From: Avena insularis | Lineage: Eukaryota; Streptophyta; Magnoliopsida; Poales; Poaceae | Length of the DNA stretch: 64,000 nt | Reading direction: 5' to 3' | NCBI GenBank assembly: GCA_023614405.1 | Contig: CM042685.1 | Span: 187,088,257-187,152,256 of the forward strand | Shown: positions 32,520 to 43,848 of the stretch, piece by piece | How the letters are laid out: each line of letters opens with the position of its first letter | Position numbering within the stretch: position 1 is the stretch's first letter | Notes under the pieces: model-generated | The model's input: the letters and a program-made list of their open reading frames with translations, nothing else | What the model was told of the DNA's origin: nothing | Databases searched by the model: none | Position numbers and translations under genes: made by a program

Positions 32520-33623
32520 TGCTGCTGACGTAAACTGGGATCCCGTGTATAACAGGTGGCCCAAGTGTGACCATCCTTGTTACAGTAAGAGCAGTGACGG
32601 AGAGAACCACGGCGACCCTGACCACGAGCCTGCTGGCTCTTGCCCTGAAACTGCTGGTGCTGACTCTGACCCTGAAACTACTGGTGTTGACTCTGACCCT
32701 GAAACTGCTGGTGCTGACTCTGACCCTAACCTAGAGGAGTGGGTAGTATCGGCGGCGGCACAGAGGACCGCGACTGAGTCGAGGGAACAGACGGCATAGG
32801 AGGACCACGAGTAGCAAGTACAGATGGAGCCACAAGAAGACCAGCACCAGGAAGACGAGTCTCCTCAGCCCGAAGCTCAGTCAACACCTCAGAGAGCGGA
32901 ACACGACCACGAGCATTCAGCTGAGCACGCCGGGGCTCAAACTCCTGACGGAGCCGGGACAGAAACTCATAGATGCGGTGAAACTCCAAATTCGAGCGCA
33001 CAATCTGGCAACACGAGCATGTGCCACAAACAGCAGATCTGAAGAGAATCAAGGCGCCGAGATAGCAGCACTCTGGGTATAGAACTCATCAATAGTAGAA
33101 TCACCCTGCTGAAGAGCATGCTCCTGGCGAACCACGAACATGTAAAGAGCATCCCCAGACGGCTGATAGCGCTGATGAAGATGGGCCCACTGAGCGGCAA
33201 CAGTAGGAAGACTCATAAACTCGGCAGCATACTGGGGCAGAACACTGGAGGTGAGAACAGCAGCAGCACGAGCATCCTCATCAACCCACTGAGTGTAAGC
33301 GGTCAGAGCGTGTCGATAGGCCTCGAGATCAGAAGAGTACTGCTTGAACTTCAGGTCATAAGCAGCAAAGATACTATCATCGCGACTCGGAAAGCATCCT
33401 TGGCCTCCTGAGAAGCATCAGCACCGAGAACAATCGGCGTCGGCGGAAGAGGAGCCACAGGAGCAGGGGGGCACGGTGGACAGGAGACCTCGCCGGAGAG
33501 CACACCCCAAAGACGGAGACCGCACATATGGACGCGCATAAAGGCAGCGAAATCAGGATAATTCACGCCATCAAAGATCACCGGACAGCGAGGAATCGCA
33601 ACATAACCCGATGCAGTAGACAT
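32520..33623 (-). pseudogene. gag: Short-LTR Copia gag with zinc knuckle and QSQHQQFQG repeats
   Basis: The start ATG at 33623 gives MSTASGYVAIPRCPVIFDG, the conserved Gag opening of this grass Copia group. The frame breaks near 33350 and resumes at 33052-32726 (CGTCSCC, FLSRLRQEFEPRRAQL). A Gln-rich triple repeat (about 10 residues per unit, 32645-32735) precedes a CCHC knuckle CSYCNKDGHTWATC near 32590-32550. One repeat unit holds a stop. Gag would package the RNA. Confidence 0.82.
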
Positions 33624-34219
33624 TTTTTTTGGAACACAGATCATATCTAGATCGCGCAAGCCCGTCGTGAACGGAATCAGCGAGATGAAGGCGAGGGCTG
33701 ACAGGCGGGCCAGGCCGGCCGGACGAGGCGGTCCGGACGGAGTCGAACGACAGCGAGGTGGAGCGCGCGCGGAGGGCGTGATCGCGGCGAGGAGTTAAGC
33801 GGCCGCTTGAGTCCGTCGACGGGGCGGGCCAGAGCCGATCGATCGGGCCCAGGAGCGTGGAGTCGGTAAGGAGACAGCGCGCCAGAGGAGTTGGCGGTGA
33901 AAGATCCCTTGGAGGGAGGCAGCGTGGAGGTGGTCGGCGCGAGGAGGGCAGCGTGGAGAAGATCCCAGGCGCGGGAGGCAGCGTCTGTCGCGTGCGATGG
34001 ATTGAAGATCCCAGACATGTGAAGATCTCAGGCGCGTGGAGTTGGCGTCGGTCCAGTGCCACGCGTGAAGGAGATCTGAGATGAAATCGATCTGGAAGGA
34101 ATACGACAGATCCAAGATGGCCGGCGACAGCGGCAACCGGCGGCGGCGACGTCGGAAGAACGACGACGACAGGGACGGTGGCGGCTATGACGATGTTGCA
34201 GAAAAATTGTCTAACCTAA
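33624..34219 (-). other. GC-rich leader of the short-LTR Copia
   Basis: About 600 bp of GC-rich sequence between the primer site and gag. Frames here have no recognisable domains; I treat them as noncoding leader. Confidence 0.65.
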
Positions 34220-34230
34220 CTCTGATACCA
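34220..34230 (-). promoter_or_regulatory. Primer binding site, initiator tRNA-Met
   Basis: Minus-strand TGGTATCAGAG directly abutting the LTR-like end at 34231. Confidence 0.85.
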
Positions 34231-34314
34231 TGTCAAGCTTCATGCACTAGCCAACGCAACCAAAAGTCCGAACTGATGGAAAAAGCTAGTGCAATCCACT
34301 TATACACTTCAACA
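34231..34314 (-). repeat. 5' LTR-like end of the short-LTR Copia (84 bp, possibly 97)
   Basis: In element sense TGTTGAAGTGTATAAG...GAAGCTTGACA next to the primer site, so position and TG...CA ends suit an LTR. An alternative outer end TGTTGGTC at 34327 is possible. It shares no extended similarity with the 131-bp LTR at 29106-29236. Confidence 0.6.
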
Positions 34315-34859
34315 TATTAGACCAACATACTAGTGGAAAGACAAGAATTAAGTGTGTATATACATAATTTTCTGAAAAAAACATATTTTGAATTAATGGC
34401 AACGTGACAAGGTGCGCGGCGTTTTTTCTCGTCTCGGCAACTGAGACGCCCGGAGGCAGGAGACTCGGCCAGCTCGCCATAACCACTACTGACCTCTGAC
34501 CGCGATGGGCCTCGACGGCGGCAGCGCACCTTCTCGCGTTGACCATCGGCAGAACATAGTTTTCATTCTTCTTCATTATTCTTTTTGACAAGTTCTCTCC
34601 CGCTGCAGTTCCCTTCGATCGCAAAATTAGTTCCCTGCCTATCACGTAAAAGATCCCCCGGCTGAATACGCGCGGGCTTGACTTTCGTGCAGTCGATCTA
34701 GCCCGGCAAGAACGAAACAAGGACTGAACAAACGTGAGAATCGTTTGGCAAACGTTGGCCAGCAACAGCAAGCTGCTTCATCAATATGCCCCGTACGGGT
34801 GGTCTGCTGAGGGAAAATGACCGGTGCATGTAAATTTGAGTTTAATCTAGAAATAACTA
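34315..34859. other. Unassigned sequence
   Basis: No supported gene or known repeat seen. A long minus-strand frame over 34286-34771 has no recognisable domain and crosses the LTR boundary. Confidence 0.5.
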
Positions 34860-35121
34860 CTCTCTCTATCGTCCCGGTTTAAAAGATATAATTTGCAATT
34901 CTCTAGACTCTATATGGGCTTTGATTGTTCTATTTTATAGTGTAAAAAACATACGTAAGGAGAAGAACAACTAGCAAATCGTTCATATTTGTTTATACAT
35001 GTGTATGCAAGCATTTTATTTTTTTCACACCGTAATAATTACATAGATTAAATGCTTTTGTGTCTAAATATTTTAGGATTGCATAATTTGCAAATTGTGT
35101 CCTAGACCAGTACGGAGGGAG
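34860..35121. mobile_element. Mariner/Stowaway-like MITE (262 bp)
   Basis: Terminal inversions ctctctctatcgtcccggtt and the inverse of gaccagtacggagggag, flanked by TA duplications (34858-34859, 35122-35123). The CTCCCTCCGT.CCGGTTTA-type ends are a common grass Tc1/mariner MITE family. No coding capacity. Confidence 0.85.
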
Positions 35122-35162
35122 TAGTTGTTTTCACATTAATAAATTATAACAGTATACATATC

Positions 35163-35511
35163 CTAGACATGCGAGTAAAAACATGCATATATAGAGGAAA
35201 TAGCAGCAGGATAAAGAATATGTGCGAGTTCGGCAACACAAAGAGGTGCTCCGCCATTGGTGGCTGCAATATCAATAGCCTTCTTTGTGGCATCGTCTGA
35301 CATGGAAGGATAGTCGAGGAAGCTGACGTATTTGACAAAGACCATCTTAGCAGCCGTGCCAAGAAGCTCCTCAAGAACCTTATCGTGTCTCTTCTGATGT
35401 AGAACTAGAAAGACGAAGATTCAGAGGCCTACTCTTGAGGGCTGCCGTGCATGTGATCAATATGATGGAGGAACCATGGACAACACAAATAGGCAAAACC
35501 GTGGTGTCCAT
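35163..35511 (-). pseudogene. Possible host gene fragment, unrecognised
   Basis: On the minus strand an ATG at 35511 opens a 43-codon frame (MDTTVLPICVVHG...), and an overlapping frame continues to a stop at 35163-35165. That second part (KVLEELLGTAAKMVFVKYVS, DDATKKAIDIAATNGGAP, CVAELAHILYPAAISS) has balanced amino-acid use like real protein. A TATA-like tatatac lies about 55 bp upstream of the ATG. The frame change could be an intron or a frameshift. I do not recognise the family; it may be noncoding. Confidence 0.3.
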
Positions 35512-37381
35512 GTACGCAAGTGCAATTTAGACGTGTGACGGCTAGGGTTCACGTCTGTCCGTATATACTGCTGATTAGGTAGAACATAGGCAGAGTCCCA
35601 AAACCGGTTTAACAACAACTCACTATGCGAGAAATTCGAAAACGGCTGATTGATTATCGTGTCTATTAATAAACAATAGAAATATAAACGACGTGAGCTT
35701 GGCTCGTTCCCGCAACCCGTAGAGAGACGAGGCGAGGCAGAGGGAAAGTGAACTAGAGATATTTTTGTCGCACCTTAATGAGTGATAGACATCCTATTAC
35801 ATAAGAGGGTTCAACTCCCTCTTAATTAGTAACGTGAGACAAATTTAGTTCCACCGTTTAACATACATAAATTGGTCTAATAAAAATTTCAGAATTTTTA
35901 TTGGCTACTATAGCATAAACTCAATACCACTTCCACCAGAATAGACCACGAATATCTTGCGACTTTCCCAGCTCTTATACCCGCCGTCCTAAAGTCCAAC
36001 ATGAAATCCCCTGAGCTAAACAATCAATCAGGTGACGAATTTGTTGATGCCAATTGGTGTGTTGATGCAAGTGGTATGGCAATGTCGTAAATCTCTTGGT
36101 CCCCATATGTAGCGTCTTTTTTTTTGTGTCTTGAGACTCCATATGTATCGTTTCCCCTGAAAACAGCCCGCTGGCCTCGCCATGGGCAGGCTTTTACGGC
36201 CCTTTTAACAAGTACATTTTTCCTGATTTCTTTTGAAACTCTATTTATTTTACTAATTCTAATATTGCTTGATTAACGTGAAAATGTTCAAGTGTTGCAA
36301 AAACAATGTTTATATATAAAGCAAGCATTATTTTATAATACTCTTGTATGTGAAAAAACATTTTTATGTCCAAAAGCATCAAATGTTCACCCATAACAAA
36401 ATAAAATGTACTTGTATTTTACTGAAATGTTGATGTACTTACATGTTAAAAAATGTTAATGCACATGAATTAATTGTCCGTGTGTTGTGTATAAAATATA
36501 TGTATATCAAAATAAAGGTTCATGTATTTTGAACACCTATCGCGTATGTGAAAATAAACGTTCATTGCACATTGAAATAGATGTTCATGTTTTCAGAAAA
36601 TTCCACATGTTCAAAAATTATTTCGTGCATATCATGAATATGTCCGAAGTATTTACTACTAAATATATAAAAGTAAAACTATAATTATAATTGATTAAAA
36701 TTGAAAAATACAATGAAAATGAAAAAATGTAAGAGACAAATAATCTCTCAAATAAGTATTCATAATTTTACCCGGAAAAAATAAAATAAAATAAAATAAA
36801 CATAAAGAGAAAAATAAGACCAAATAAAAATAAAAGATCGAAAAATGTTGGCCCATGTGGGATAGACGTGGGAGAATGTGTACTCGCAATAAGCAAGATA
36901 TGTCGCTTAAAACTCATCAGGCGAAACTTAATGCTGATTAGCCCGTGCAATTGATTGGACCATACTGCTCGGTTACGATTGACTTTTGAACAACGAGTTT
37001 TGGCTTGTTAGGCAGGTTGGCCCAACTGAAATCAACAAAACAAGAAACGTAACGAGCTCTTCTCGAGAGAATTGGCCCAAAACCGCAATAGGAGGAATGC
37101 TTCTACCTTTTCTCGTTTTTTACAACTTGAGTTGCATAGATTTTGTTCACAAACACAATGTGCCCATTGATCTTGGGTTCTGAACTTTAGGGTCCACACT
37201 CATGCGCCTATATCAAGACATTTGAGGTTCGGTCATCCATAGTTTCTTTACCCGAGTCACGTTTGTATTGATATGCAAAAGGCGAAACTACAAAAGAAAA
37301 TTTTAGAAGACGTTGATGTATCTTTTGGTTTCATCATGGACTTTTTTTTCAATTTTGGTTTGATTTATTGAATTAGAAGTA
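35512..37381. other. AT-rich intergenic sequence
   Basis: Nothing I can assign. It holds a short hairpin (aagaggg ... ccctctt, 35802-35822) and a small (TAAAA)n tract near 36776-36800. Confidence 0.5.
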
Positions 37382-37551
37382 CTTCATCCATTTCAAAATA
37401 TAAGATGTTTTAGGTTTTGTAAACAAAATGTATCTAGACTTCTTTTAGTGTGTAGATTCACTCCAAACCTGAGTGAACCTACATATTAAAAGAAGTCTAT
37501 ATAAATTTGCTTCATAAAGCTAAAACATCTTGTATTTTGAAATGGAGAGAG
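37382..37551. mobile_element. Mariner/Stowaway-like MITE (170 bp)
   Basis: Ends cttcatccatttcaaaatat and, inverted, attttgaaatggagagag; TA on both sides (37380-37381, 37552-37553). The TTTCAAAATATAAGATGTTTTA core is typical of a very common Triticeae family. Confidence 0.87.
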
Positions 37552-37645
37552 TAGTTGGTAGTAGTTAAATCGATAATTTTGAATTATTTTTGCATACAAA
37601 ATAATTAGTCAGACAAAAAAAAATTGGACCCCTAAAAATGAACAA

Positions 37646-38007
37646 CTCCCTCTGTCTCAAAATAGATGTCTCAAATTTGTCAAAATTTGGATGAATCTAG
37701 ACACTACTCCCTCCGTTTTAGGGCTTAAGGCGTCCTCGTTTTGCGTGTTTTTTCTTTAACCAAGAATTACTCTAAATACGTAAAGAGTTTTGGTATAAAA
37801 CTAGTATCACTGGAAAGTATTTTTCAATACGAATCCAACGGTACTAATTATGTACAATATAATCAAGATTTTGTTGCTCAATTTTTTTGGTCAAACTTTG
37901 CTTTGGAAAGCGTGTGCGCCTTAAGCCTTGAAACGGAGATAGTATTAGTATATAGATTCGCTCATATTTTGAAAAAAACTAAGACATCTATTTTTAGATG
38001 GAGGGAG
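37646..38007. mobile_element. Mariner/Stowaway-like MITE, split by another MITE
   Basis: Left end ctccctctgtctcaaaatag and right end (inverted) tctatttttagatggagggag match. The copy is interrupted at 37705 by a second MITE; removing that gives an element of about 124 bp. Confidence 0.82.
37707..37942. mobile_element. MITE nested inside a MITE (236 bp)
   Basis: Ends ctccctccgttttagggctt and, inverted, aagccttgaaacggagatag, with TA duplications at 37705-37706 and 37943-37944. It belongs to a different mariner-type subfamily from its host. Confidence 0.85.
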
Positions 38008-38260
38008 TACTTCGGTTTCTTGAAATAACTAATTCGATTTTATGTTTACAAGAGGTAATTCGGATTTCCAAAATAATATTTTTTTTAAATCATTTATGAG
38101 GTCTATACTATAATATAACATATGCCAATTCAAAAATAAATATTCTAAGAGTATTTTTATTTTTTTATTTTTTTAGAAAACAAAACGGTAAAATCATTAT
38201 TTATGTTAGTGTTTGAAACTACAATTCATGAAAATTTTACACAACCTACACTCCCATGTC

Positions 38261-38503
38261 CTCCCTCTATTTCATATTACTCCGCTTATTATGTTTAATC
38301 AAAGTTATCAAGTTTGACCAACTATAAATTTAAAATATAGTCATCTACAAAATTAAATCAATACTACTGAAAACATAATGAAACATACTTTCATAGTATA
38401 TACATTTGATGTTGTAGATATCGATGTTTTATAACTTGTTTAAACATTACAAAGGTTGACTTTGACTTGGTCAAATGTGCCGACTAATATGAAATAGAGG
38501 GAG
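38261..38503. mobile_element. Mariner/Stowaway-like MITE (243 bp)
   Basis: Ends ctccctctatttcatattac and, inverted, taatatgaaatagagggag; TA follows at 38504-38505, but the base pair before the left end is tc, so the left duplication has decayed. Confidence 0.85.
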
Positions 38504-40301
38504 TATATGATCTCCATGAGTGAAAATCTCACATTAACTAACTTAAGAAAGCGGCGGAAATCCGATTCGTCTCACGAGTACAAATAAACCTATTGTGTGA
38601 AAACATATTTTAAAATGTTAAAAAAATTAGAAAAAAAATATTTACATGTACATCCGGACTAAATATTAGTACACAAGTTTGTGGGTGAAAAGGACATTTT
38701 AGATATCCCATGTAAAAGGACAAATTTTAGTGCTCCAACGTGTCTATTCATGAACATGTTTTTTTTTATTGTTTTTACACAAGCCACATAAAATGTTCAT
38801 TCTTTCTGAAAACTTGTGTAGAGGCGTATATATATAATATATATATATATATATCAATGCGGATTTGCTAACCACCATGCTACGTGCGCACGCATGCATC
38901 ATCATCCGATAGAGGCACCATGTGATCCCGTAATATCTGTGTCGTTGTTTTGCTGGTGTTATTCTACTAACGACATCTATTGCCATCCATCCAAAAAGCT
39001 GAGTATAGGATGTACGAAATGTCAATTTTTTTGCTTTGTGTCTTTCACTCCACAAACACATAAACACATGTCTATGGTTTGCAATTTCCTTCCTGTCTTG
39101 GACCACAATCACATGTATGTGGTTTTCAAATTCCTTTGTGTCTTGGACTCCGAAATCACACGTATATGGTTTTACAAAAATATCAGGTTTTATCAATGGA
39201 TGTCATAACAGTGTGTTCGTGGATTCCGGATTCCCGTGCTTTTCTATCTCCGTTCCTGCGACACGATACCAAAGCCATGTGTTCGTGGTTTCCCAGACGC
39301 TTTTGTCGTGGTTCCTGCCAGACAGCTGCATGGTAATATATCTGAGCGCCAAAGTGAATCTATGGGATAGAAAATATCTCCACAAAAATACGTGTCTTCT
39401 CATTGCGATTTTTTTTTGGTCTGGTTGGTTCGACACGTGGGATGTGGTATCACTCTACAGCGTCGTTGTATCTCTTGTGCACGTAGACCATCTGACTACA
39501 TAAAACTTGAAGGTGTCATATGGCGCTTCGTGATAGTATATTCATTATTTAAATGAACTCTTAATTAATTTTGTGTGTTTGGTGTGAGCATGTTGAATAT
39601 GTGGTGAAAGCAAAATGTCCTAAAAAATTATAGTGGTAAAGATGATTTGGTAGGTGAAAACTTGATAGCTCGACGAAGCCACTAAGATGGAAAGTTGAAG
39701 ACATTGAGGGGTTGCAACAAGATGTAAGTAGTCATTAACGTGACACTTCCTAGGGTGATGAGACAATGATATGAATTCAACCGAACAGTTCGACAGTTCG
39801 ACCTAATTACGCTTCATATGTCACCGTGCACATTCTACATGCAGGATTAGCAAGTTAATCAATATTTTATTTTTCTCTGATAGCCAATAAATTATTTTTA
39901 TATTCACATGTTTGTTCGACACATGTAAAATGTATTTCGGACGGATTTTTTAAATATATTTTTTCTCTTTCCAAGAATTTTTTATCCGGAAGTGATGTGA
40001 TCGTGGAGTGATACGTATGGTATTTGGAGACATTATGGACTAATATAAAGTGCACATAATTATTATAGACCAATGTATATAGATACCAACAAGGTCCGTA
40101 TTTAGTATTACATGGTAAACCAACTATTAATAGTAGTAGTATTGCTATTTATTACAACCGCGAGATATTGAGAGGTGATTTTCTAAGCTGTTGAAGCCAC
40201 ATGAACAAAGATAAACAAGGGGAACCAAAGACTGAATTTAAATGGAAAATTGAAACACACATGAGGGGCACGATTCCCCTCGTAGCACGGGCTGTGACAA
40301 A
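38504..40301. other. Intergenic sequence with degenerate tandem repeats
   Basis: No supported gene. Three imperfect units of 45-47 bp begin cacatgtctatgg (39065), cacatgtatgtgg (39110) and cacacgtatatgg (39157). A TA-rich tract lies at 38828-38855. Long frames on both strands here have no domain I recognise. Confidence 0.5.
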
Positions 40302-40467
40302 TTATGGATCGTCATTGTCGCTGATGACAACGTTCTTCCCTTTGTCGCCGCCTTCCAGTATATTTATATTTTGCTCTACTTTGACAGATGGCGTTCCCAC
40401 TTCGTTGTATGTGATGTTGTGGACGGCTTTGAGCCACTCAGGACGGTCTTGTCGAATGAGTGAAACC
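40302..40467 (-). pseudogene. Possible 3'-terminal exon of an unknown gene
   Basis: Minus strand: after an acceptor-like tgggcatag at 40468-40476, an open stretch of about 54 codons reads through TVLEWLKAVHNITYNEVGTP and ends in an acidic tail (SDNDDP) before TAA at 40302-40304. Upstream a donor-like cag|gtatgac lies near 40553-40560. Composition looks protein-like, but I know no family and no start is visible. Confidence 0.25.
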
Positions 40468-40900
40468 TATGCCCAGAAAGATAAGTTAAAAAATTAAAAC
40501 ACAAATGGATATGCTCAAACAGACGCATGCGGTGGAACTATAAAATGTCATACCTGTCTGACGCTCTCGATGTATTTGTGCCAGATGAACAAAAATGTGC
40601 TCGATTTGTGTTAACAGAACAATAATGTGCTCTCTCTATCTCTCTATGTTGGAGAGGATACTAGTTCTTGGTTTGTATGTTGGCGGACCTAAAAGGTAAA
40701 GGACACACGTCATGAAAAATGACAAGGACGATGGAAGGATTTGTGCTTGTGGATGTCATTTGGGTGTAAAATCGACACCGTGCTCCGTTAGTTTTCTATT
40801 AGCTCTATAGTGCAATCGTTAATCTATTTGTCCTCTCGTTAGATTAATCCTATGGTGGTACGGGTATGCACAGCTAGCCCCATAGGCAGCCTACTGTTTT

Positions 40901-41001
<101 letters not shown>

Positions 41002-41630
41002 AATTTTTTTCCAGATTTTTTAACATTTAATATTTATTTTTATGTATTTTTCGTAATAGGTTCATTTGCACCTGGGAGCCAAAACACCACCTCCGCTCTA
41101 GCATGTATCAAACTTAGATTATTTGTCATATGAAAGATAATGGAAAATTTCTTGAAGATCGAGGTCATGGTCCTCTATGTAGTTGACATCTTCTCTCTCC
41201 CTCCAATGTGTTTGTGGCAAGAAACATAGACTATTCAAGTGGGGATATTTGTTTTCCAGACGTAAAGAATATTTCCATAATTTTATGTTATTTTGGAGAT
41301 ACAGGAATGTACACTAGAATTAATTGGCCAACTTGGGATGTAAAATGATTTTTTTCTCGAATGGTTACTTTAGGAAGTGGAAAATGTAGGGTTTAGTTTT
41401 CAATATTTGGAAGAGATCAATAGTGGGACATGGGAATTGGAGACATATTCCTTGGCCTTATAGAGAGAGGATATCATGATGCCAACATATTTCAGCAAAA
41501 GATTCAATTTAATCACAAAAAAGTTCAAATAAAAATATTTTCATTAATTTTAATTGCAAGAATACACATAGAGAAATTTAATGAAAATCTAGGTGTTACA
41601 AGAAAAATGGAATTTTCTCAGTGAAAACTG
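41002..41630. other. Unassigned AT-rich sequence
   Basis: Nothing supported; no long frame with a recognisable domain. Confidence 0.5.
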
Positions 41631-41639
41631 AAAAGCACC

Positions 41640-42336
41640 TACCGACTCAGCGTGGAAGACGTGGGATCTGGGAAGGGTTGATCGGTCTTTAAGCACCAGC
41701 ACCCACGGTGAGCAACGCAAATTGATGTTCAACCAAAGATACATATTTTTGGCATGGAAGTTAGCCCATGACACTATGACAGATTGGCAACGTGGAAGAA
41801 CATGTGGAAAATGAAGGTTGAAAAACATTGTATCTATCCAGCATGTGGTTATGTAGAAGATCAAAATCGTCCAACCGTCGGATGCACAAACACAAAAGCA
41901 GCGAGATGCGCATTGACGGAAGTTTGGGAAATGCGGCCAGAGAAGAAATTTCTGAAGACAGAGAGAGCACCAGTGTTATCCACCCTATGGCGAGCATGTC
42001 CTCTCTGAAGAACATTGGTGCTCTTCGATTTTTCCTGAGGTAGTTACTCGGTCAGGTTCTTGGTCAGCTATGGACAGACGCCGATCCCTACCCACCTGCA
42101 CTGTAACGACGAGAAAGGGAAGAAACCGATGTACTATGAGCATTGGTATGCTGCTGTCGATGAGAATGTTACTGATAGAAGGGAGAGACATGTCGCCTGG
42201 GCTGCGCCACCAGACTAGAAGGATGGGCAAAGCTGAACTTTGGTGCGGCTTGCTGTTTCAGAGCTAACACGAGATAGTCAGACTGGCGAGCACAGGGTTC
42301 ATCTTTAGAGACGCACAGGGTTCATCTCTAGAGACC
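41640..42336 (+). pseudogene. LINE ORF2 3' fragment (zf-RVT and RNase H-like tail)
   Basis: Plus-strand translation gives an RYIFLAWKLAHDT helix, then CIYPACGYVEDQN...VGCTNTKA in the place of the zinc-binding zf-RVT domain after plant LINE RTs, then EVWEMRPEKKF. Further on, a degenerate RNase H-like stretch ends with FIFRDAQGS near 42295-42325, the usual RVT_3 first-strand ending. Several stops and frame changes. It ends in a 22-bp tandem duplication (42291-42312, 42314-42335) at the CACTA insertion point. Confidence 0.65.
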
Positions 42337-42840
42337 GTACACTACTGAAAAAACCATCTTCGGTTCGACGTGAACAAGACCAGTAGTTCCGGTCTGGCAC
42401 AACCCGCGACTAGTGGAAGCACTAGTCCCGGGCCGTGAGGCCTCTAACGGCTAGAAACGGCCGTAGTCACTAGTTTCAGGCCGGACCAGGTCATTAGTCC
42501 TGGTCCGTAATATGGCCGGAACTAATAACCTGGAACAGGTCAGCTGATCCTTTCGTGGACTATTAGTCCCGTGTCGTATCACGGTCCGGGACTAGTTGTC
42601 CACCACTATATATTCTGCTTCCTGTCCTGCTGCCCTAAAGCATATGATGGCCTTTTTCTCAAAGAAGCAAGAGAGTTCGTGCCATTTTTTTTCTCAAGAT
42701 TCGTCAAGATTTAGTTTGCAACATCTAAATCCAAAGCTTTAAAAGGTTAGAACTTAATTCTTTCATCTCTTATTGCTACTTTAGCTCTATAATGCTCTAG
42801 AAGTATAGAGATATGGAACAATGCATGCATGCTCTAGAGA

Positions 42841-43848
42841 TATGTTCGTAACCGTGCTAGGACAGAAGGAAGCATCTCCAAGGGCTATGGAACAGAGGAG
42901 GTCATTGAATTTTGTGTTGACTTCGTTCCTGACCTTAGGCCGATTGGTCTTCCTCAATCGCGGTATGAGGGGAAACTGAGTGGAAAGGGTACTCTAGGAA
43001 GGAAATCAATAATATGTAGGGACGGACATTCTTACACCGAAGCACATTACACCGTTCTACAGAATTCTATCTTGGCAGCCCCATATATCGAGGAACACAA
43101 GAAAATCTTACGCTCCAACAACCCTGGAAAGCATGACTCTTGGATTAGAGATAAACACATGAAGAGTTTCGGCGGTTGGTTGAAACATCTCATCAAAAAC
43201 AACACTCTTGGAGATCAGCTATACTTGTTGTCTAGGTCACCATCTTCGACTATATCGACTTTCCAAGGGTACGAGATAAATGGGTATACATTTTACACGA
43301 TAGCCCAAGATAAAAAGAGCACCAACCAAAACAGTGGTGTCCGCTTTGATGCAACAAACAACAATGGGTCAAAGACCACATATTATGGTTACATAGAGGA
43401 GATATGGGAACTTGACTATGGACCTACTTTTAAGGTCCCCTTGTTTCGGTGCAAATGGGTCAAGCTGACATGAGGAGGGGTTCAGGTAGACAAGAAATAC
43501 GGAATGACATCGTTGGATCTCAACAATCTTGGGTACTTAGACGAACCATTCGTCCTAGCCAATGATGTGGCTCAGGTTTTCTATGTGAAGGACATGTCTA
43601 CCAAACCTAGAAAAAGAAAAAATAAGAAAAAGAATACATCATACGATGAGCCAAAGCGCCACATAGTTCTTTCAGGAAAAAGAAACATCGTGGGAGTGGA
43701 GGACAAGACAGACATGTCAGAAGATTGTGATAAGTTTCATGAAATTCCGCCCTTCGCGGTGAAGGATGACCCAAGCATCATGTTAATGAATGAAGATGCT
43801 CCATGGATACGACGACATCAGAAAGGAACACACGCGAAGAAATGATAT
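42841..43848 (+). pseudogene. TNP2-type transposase, C-terminal part (DUF4218 end and DUF4216)
   Basis: The frame is open upstream of any ATG from 42841: YVRNRARTEGSISKGYGTEE is the DUF4218 end of En/Spm transposases, and NGYTFYTIAQDKKSTNQNSG...YYGYIEEIWELDY...FRCKWVKL is DUF4216. A single TGA at 43471-43473 (likely CGA to TGA) interrupts it. The same frame then continues (GYLDEPFVLANDVAQVFYVKD) to TGA at 43843-43845 after a Lys-rich tail. The catalytic Transposase_21 part is deleted, so the element cannot move itself. Confidence 0.87.

Larger units (their letters stand above)
29106..34314 (-). mobile_element. Short-LTR Copia retrotransposon, minus strand, with unmatched LTRs
   Basis: A complete Copia order (leader, gag, protease, integrase, RT, RNase H) runs right to left between a 131-bp LTR (29106-29236) and a different, roughly 84-97-bp LTR-like end (34231 on). 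The flanks also differ: aattg on the left (LINE sequence) and tatta on the right (non-LINE). This points to a recombinant rather than a simple insertion. Coding is disrupted by stops and changed catalytic residues. Confidence 0.85.

Noticed and set aside
33571..34062. Long minus-strand frames in the GC-rich Copia leader
   Set aside because: Several overlapping frames of equal length, Arg/Pro/Ser-rich, no domain; expected of GC-rich noncoding DNA.
38744..39196. 150-codon minus-strand frame
   Set aside because: Its composition follows tandem repeats and a TA-rich tract; no recognisable domain.
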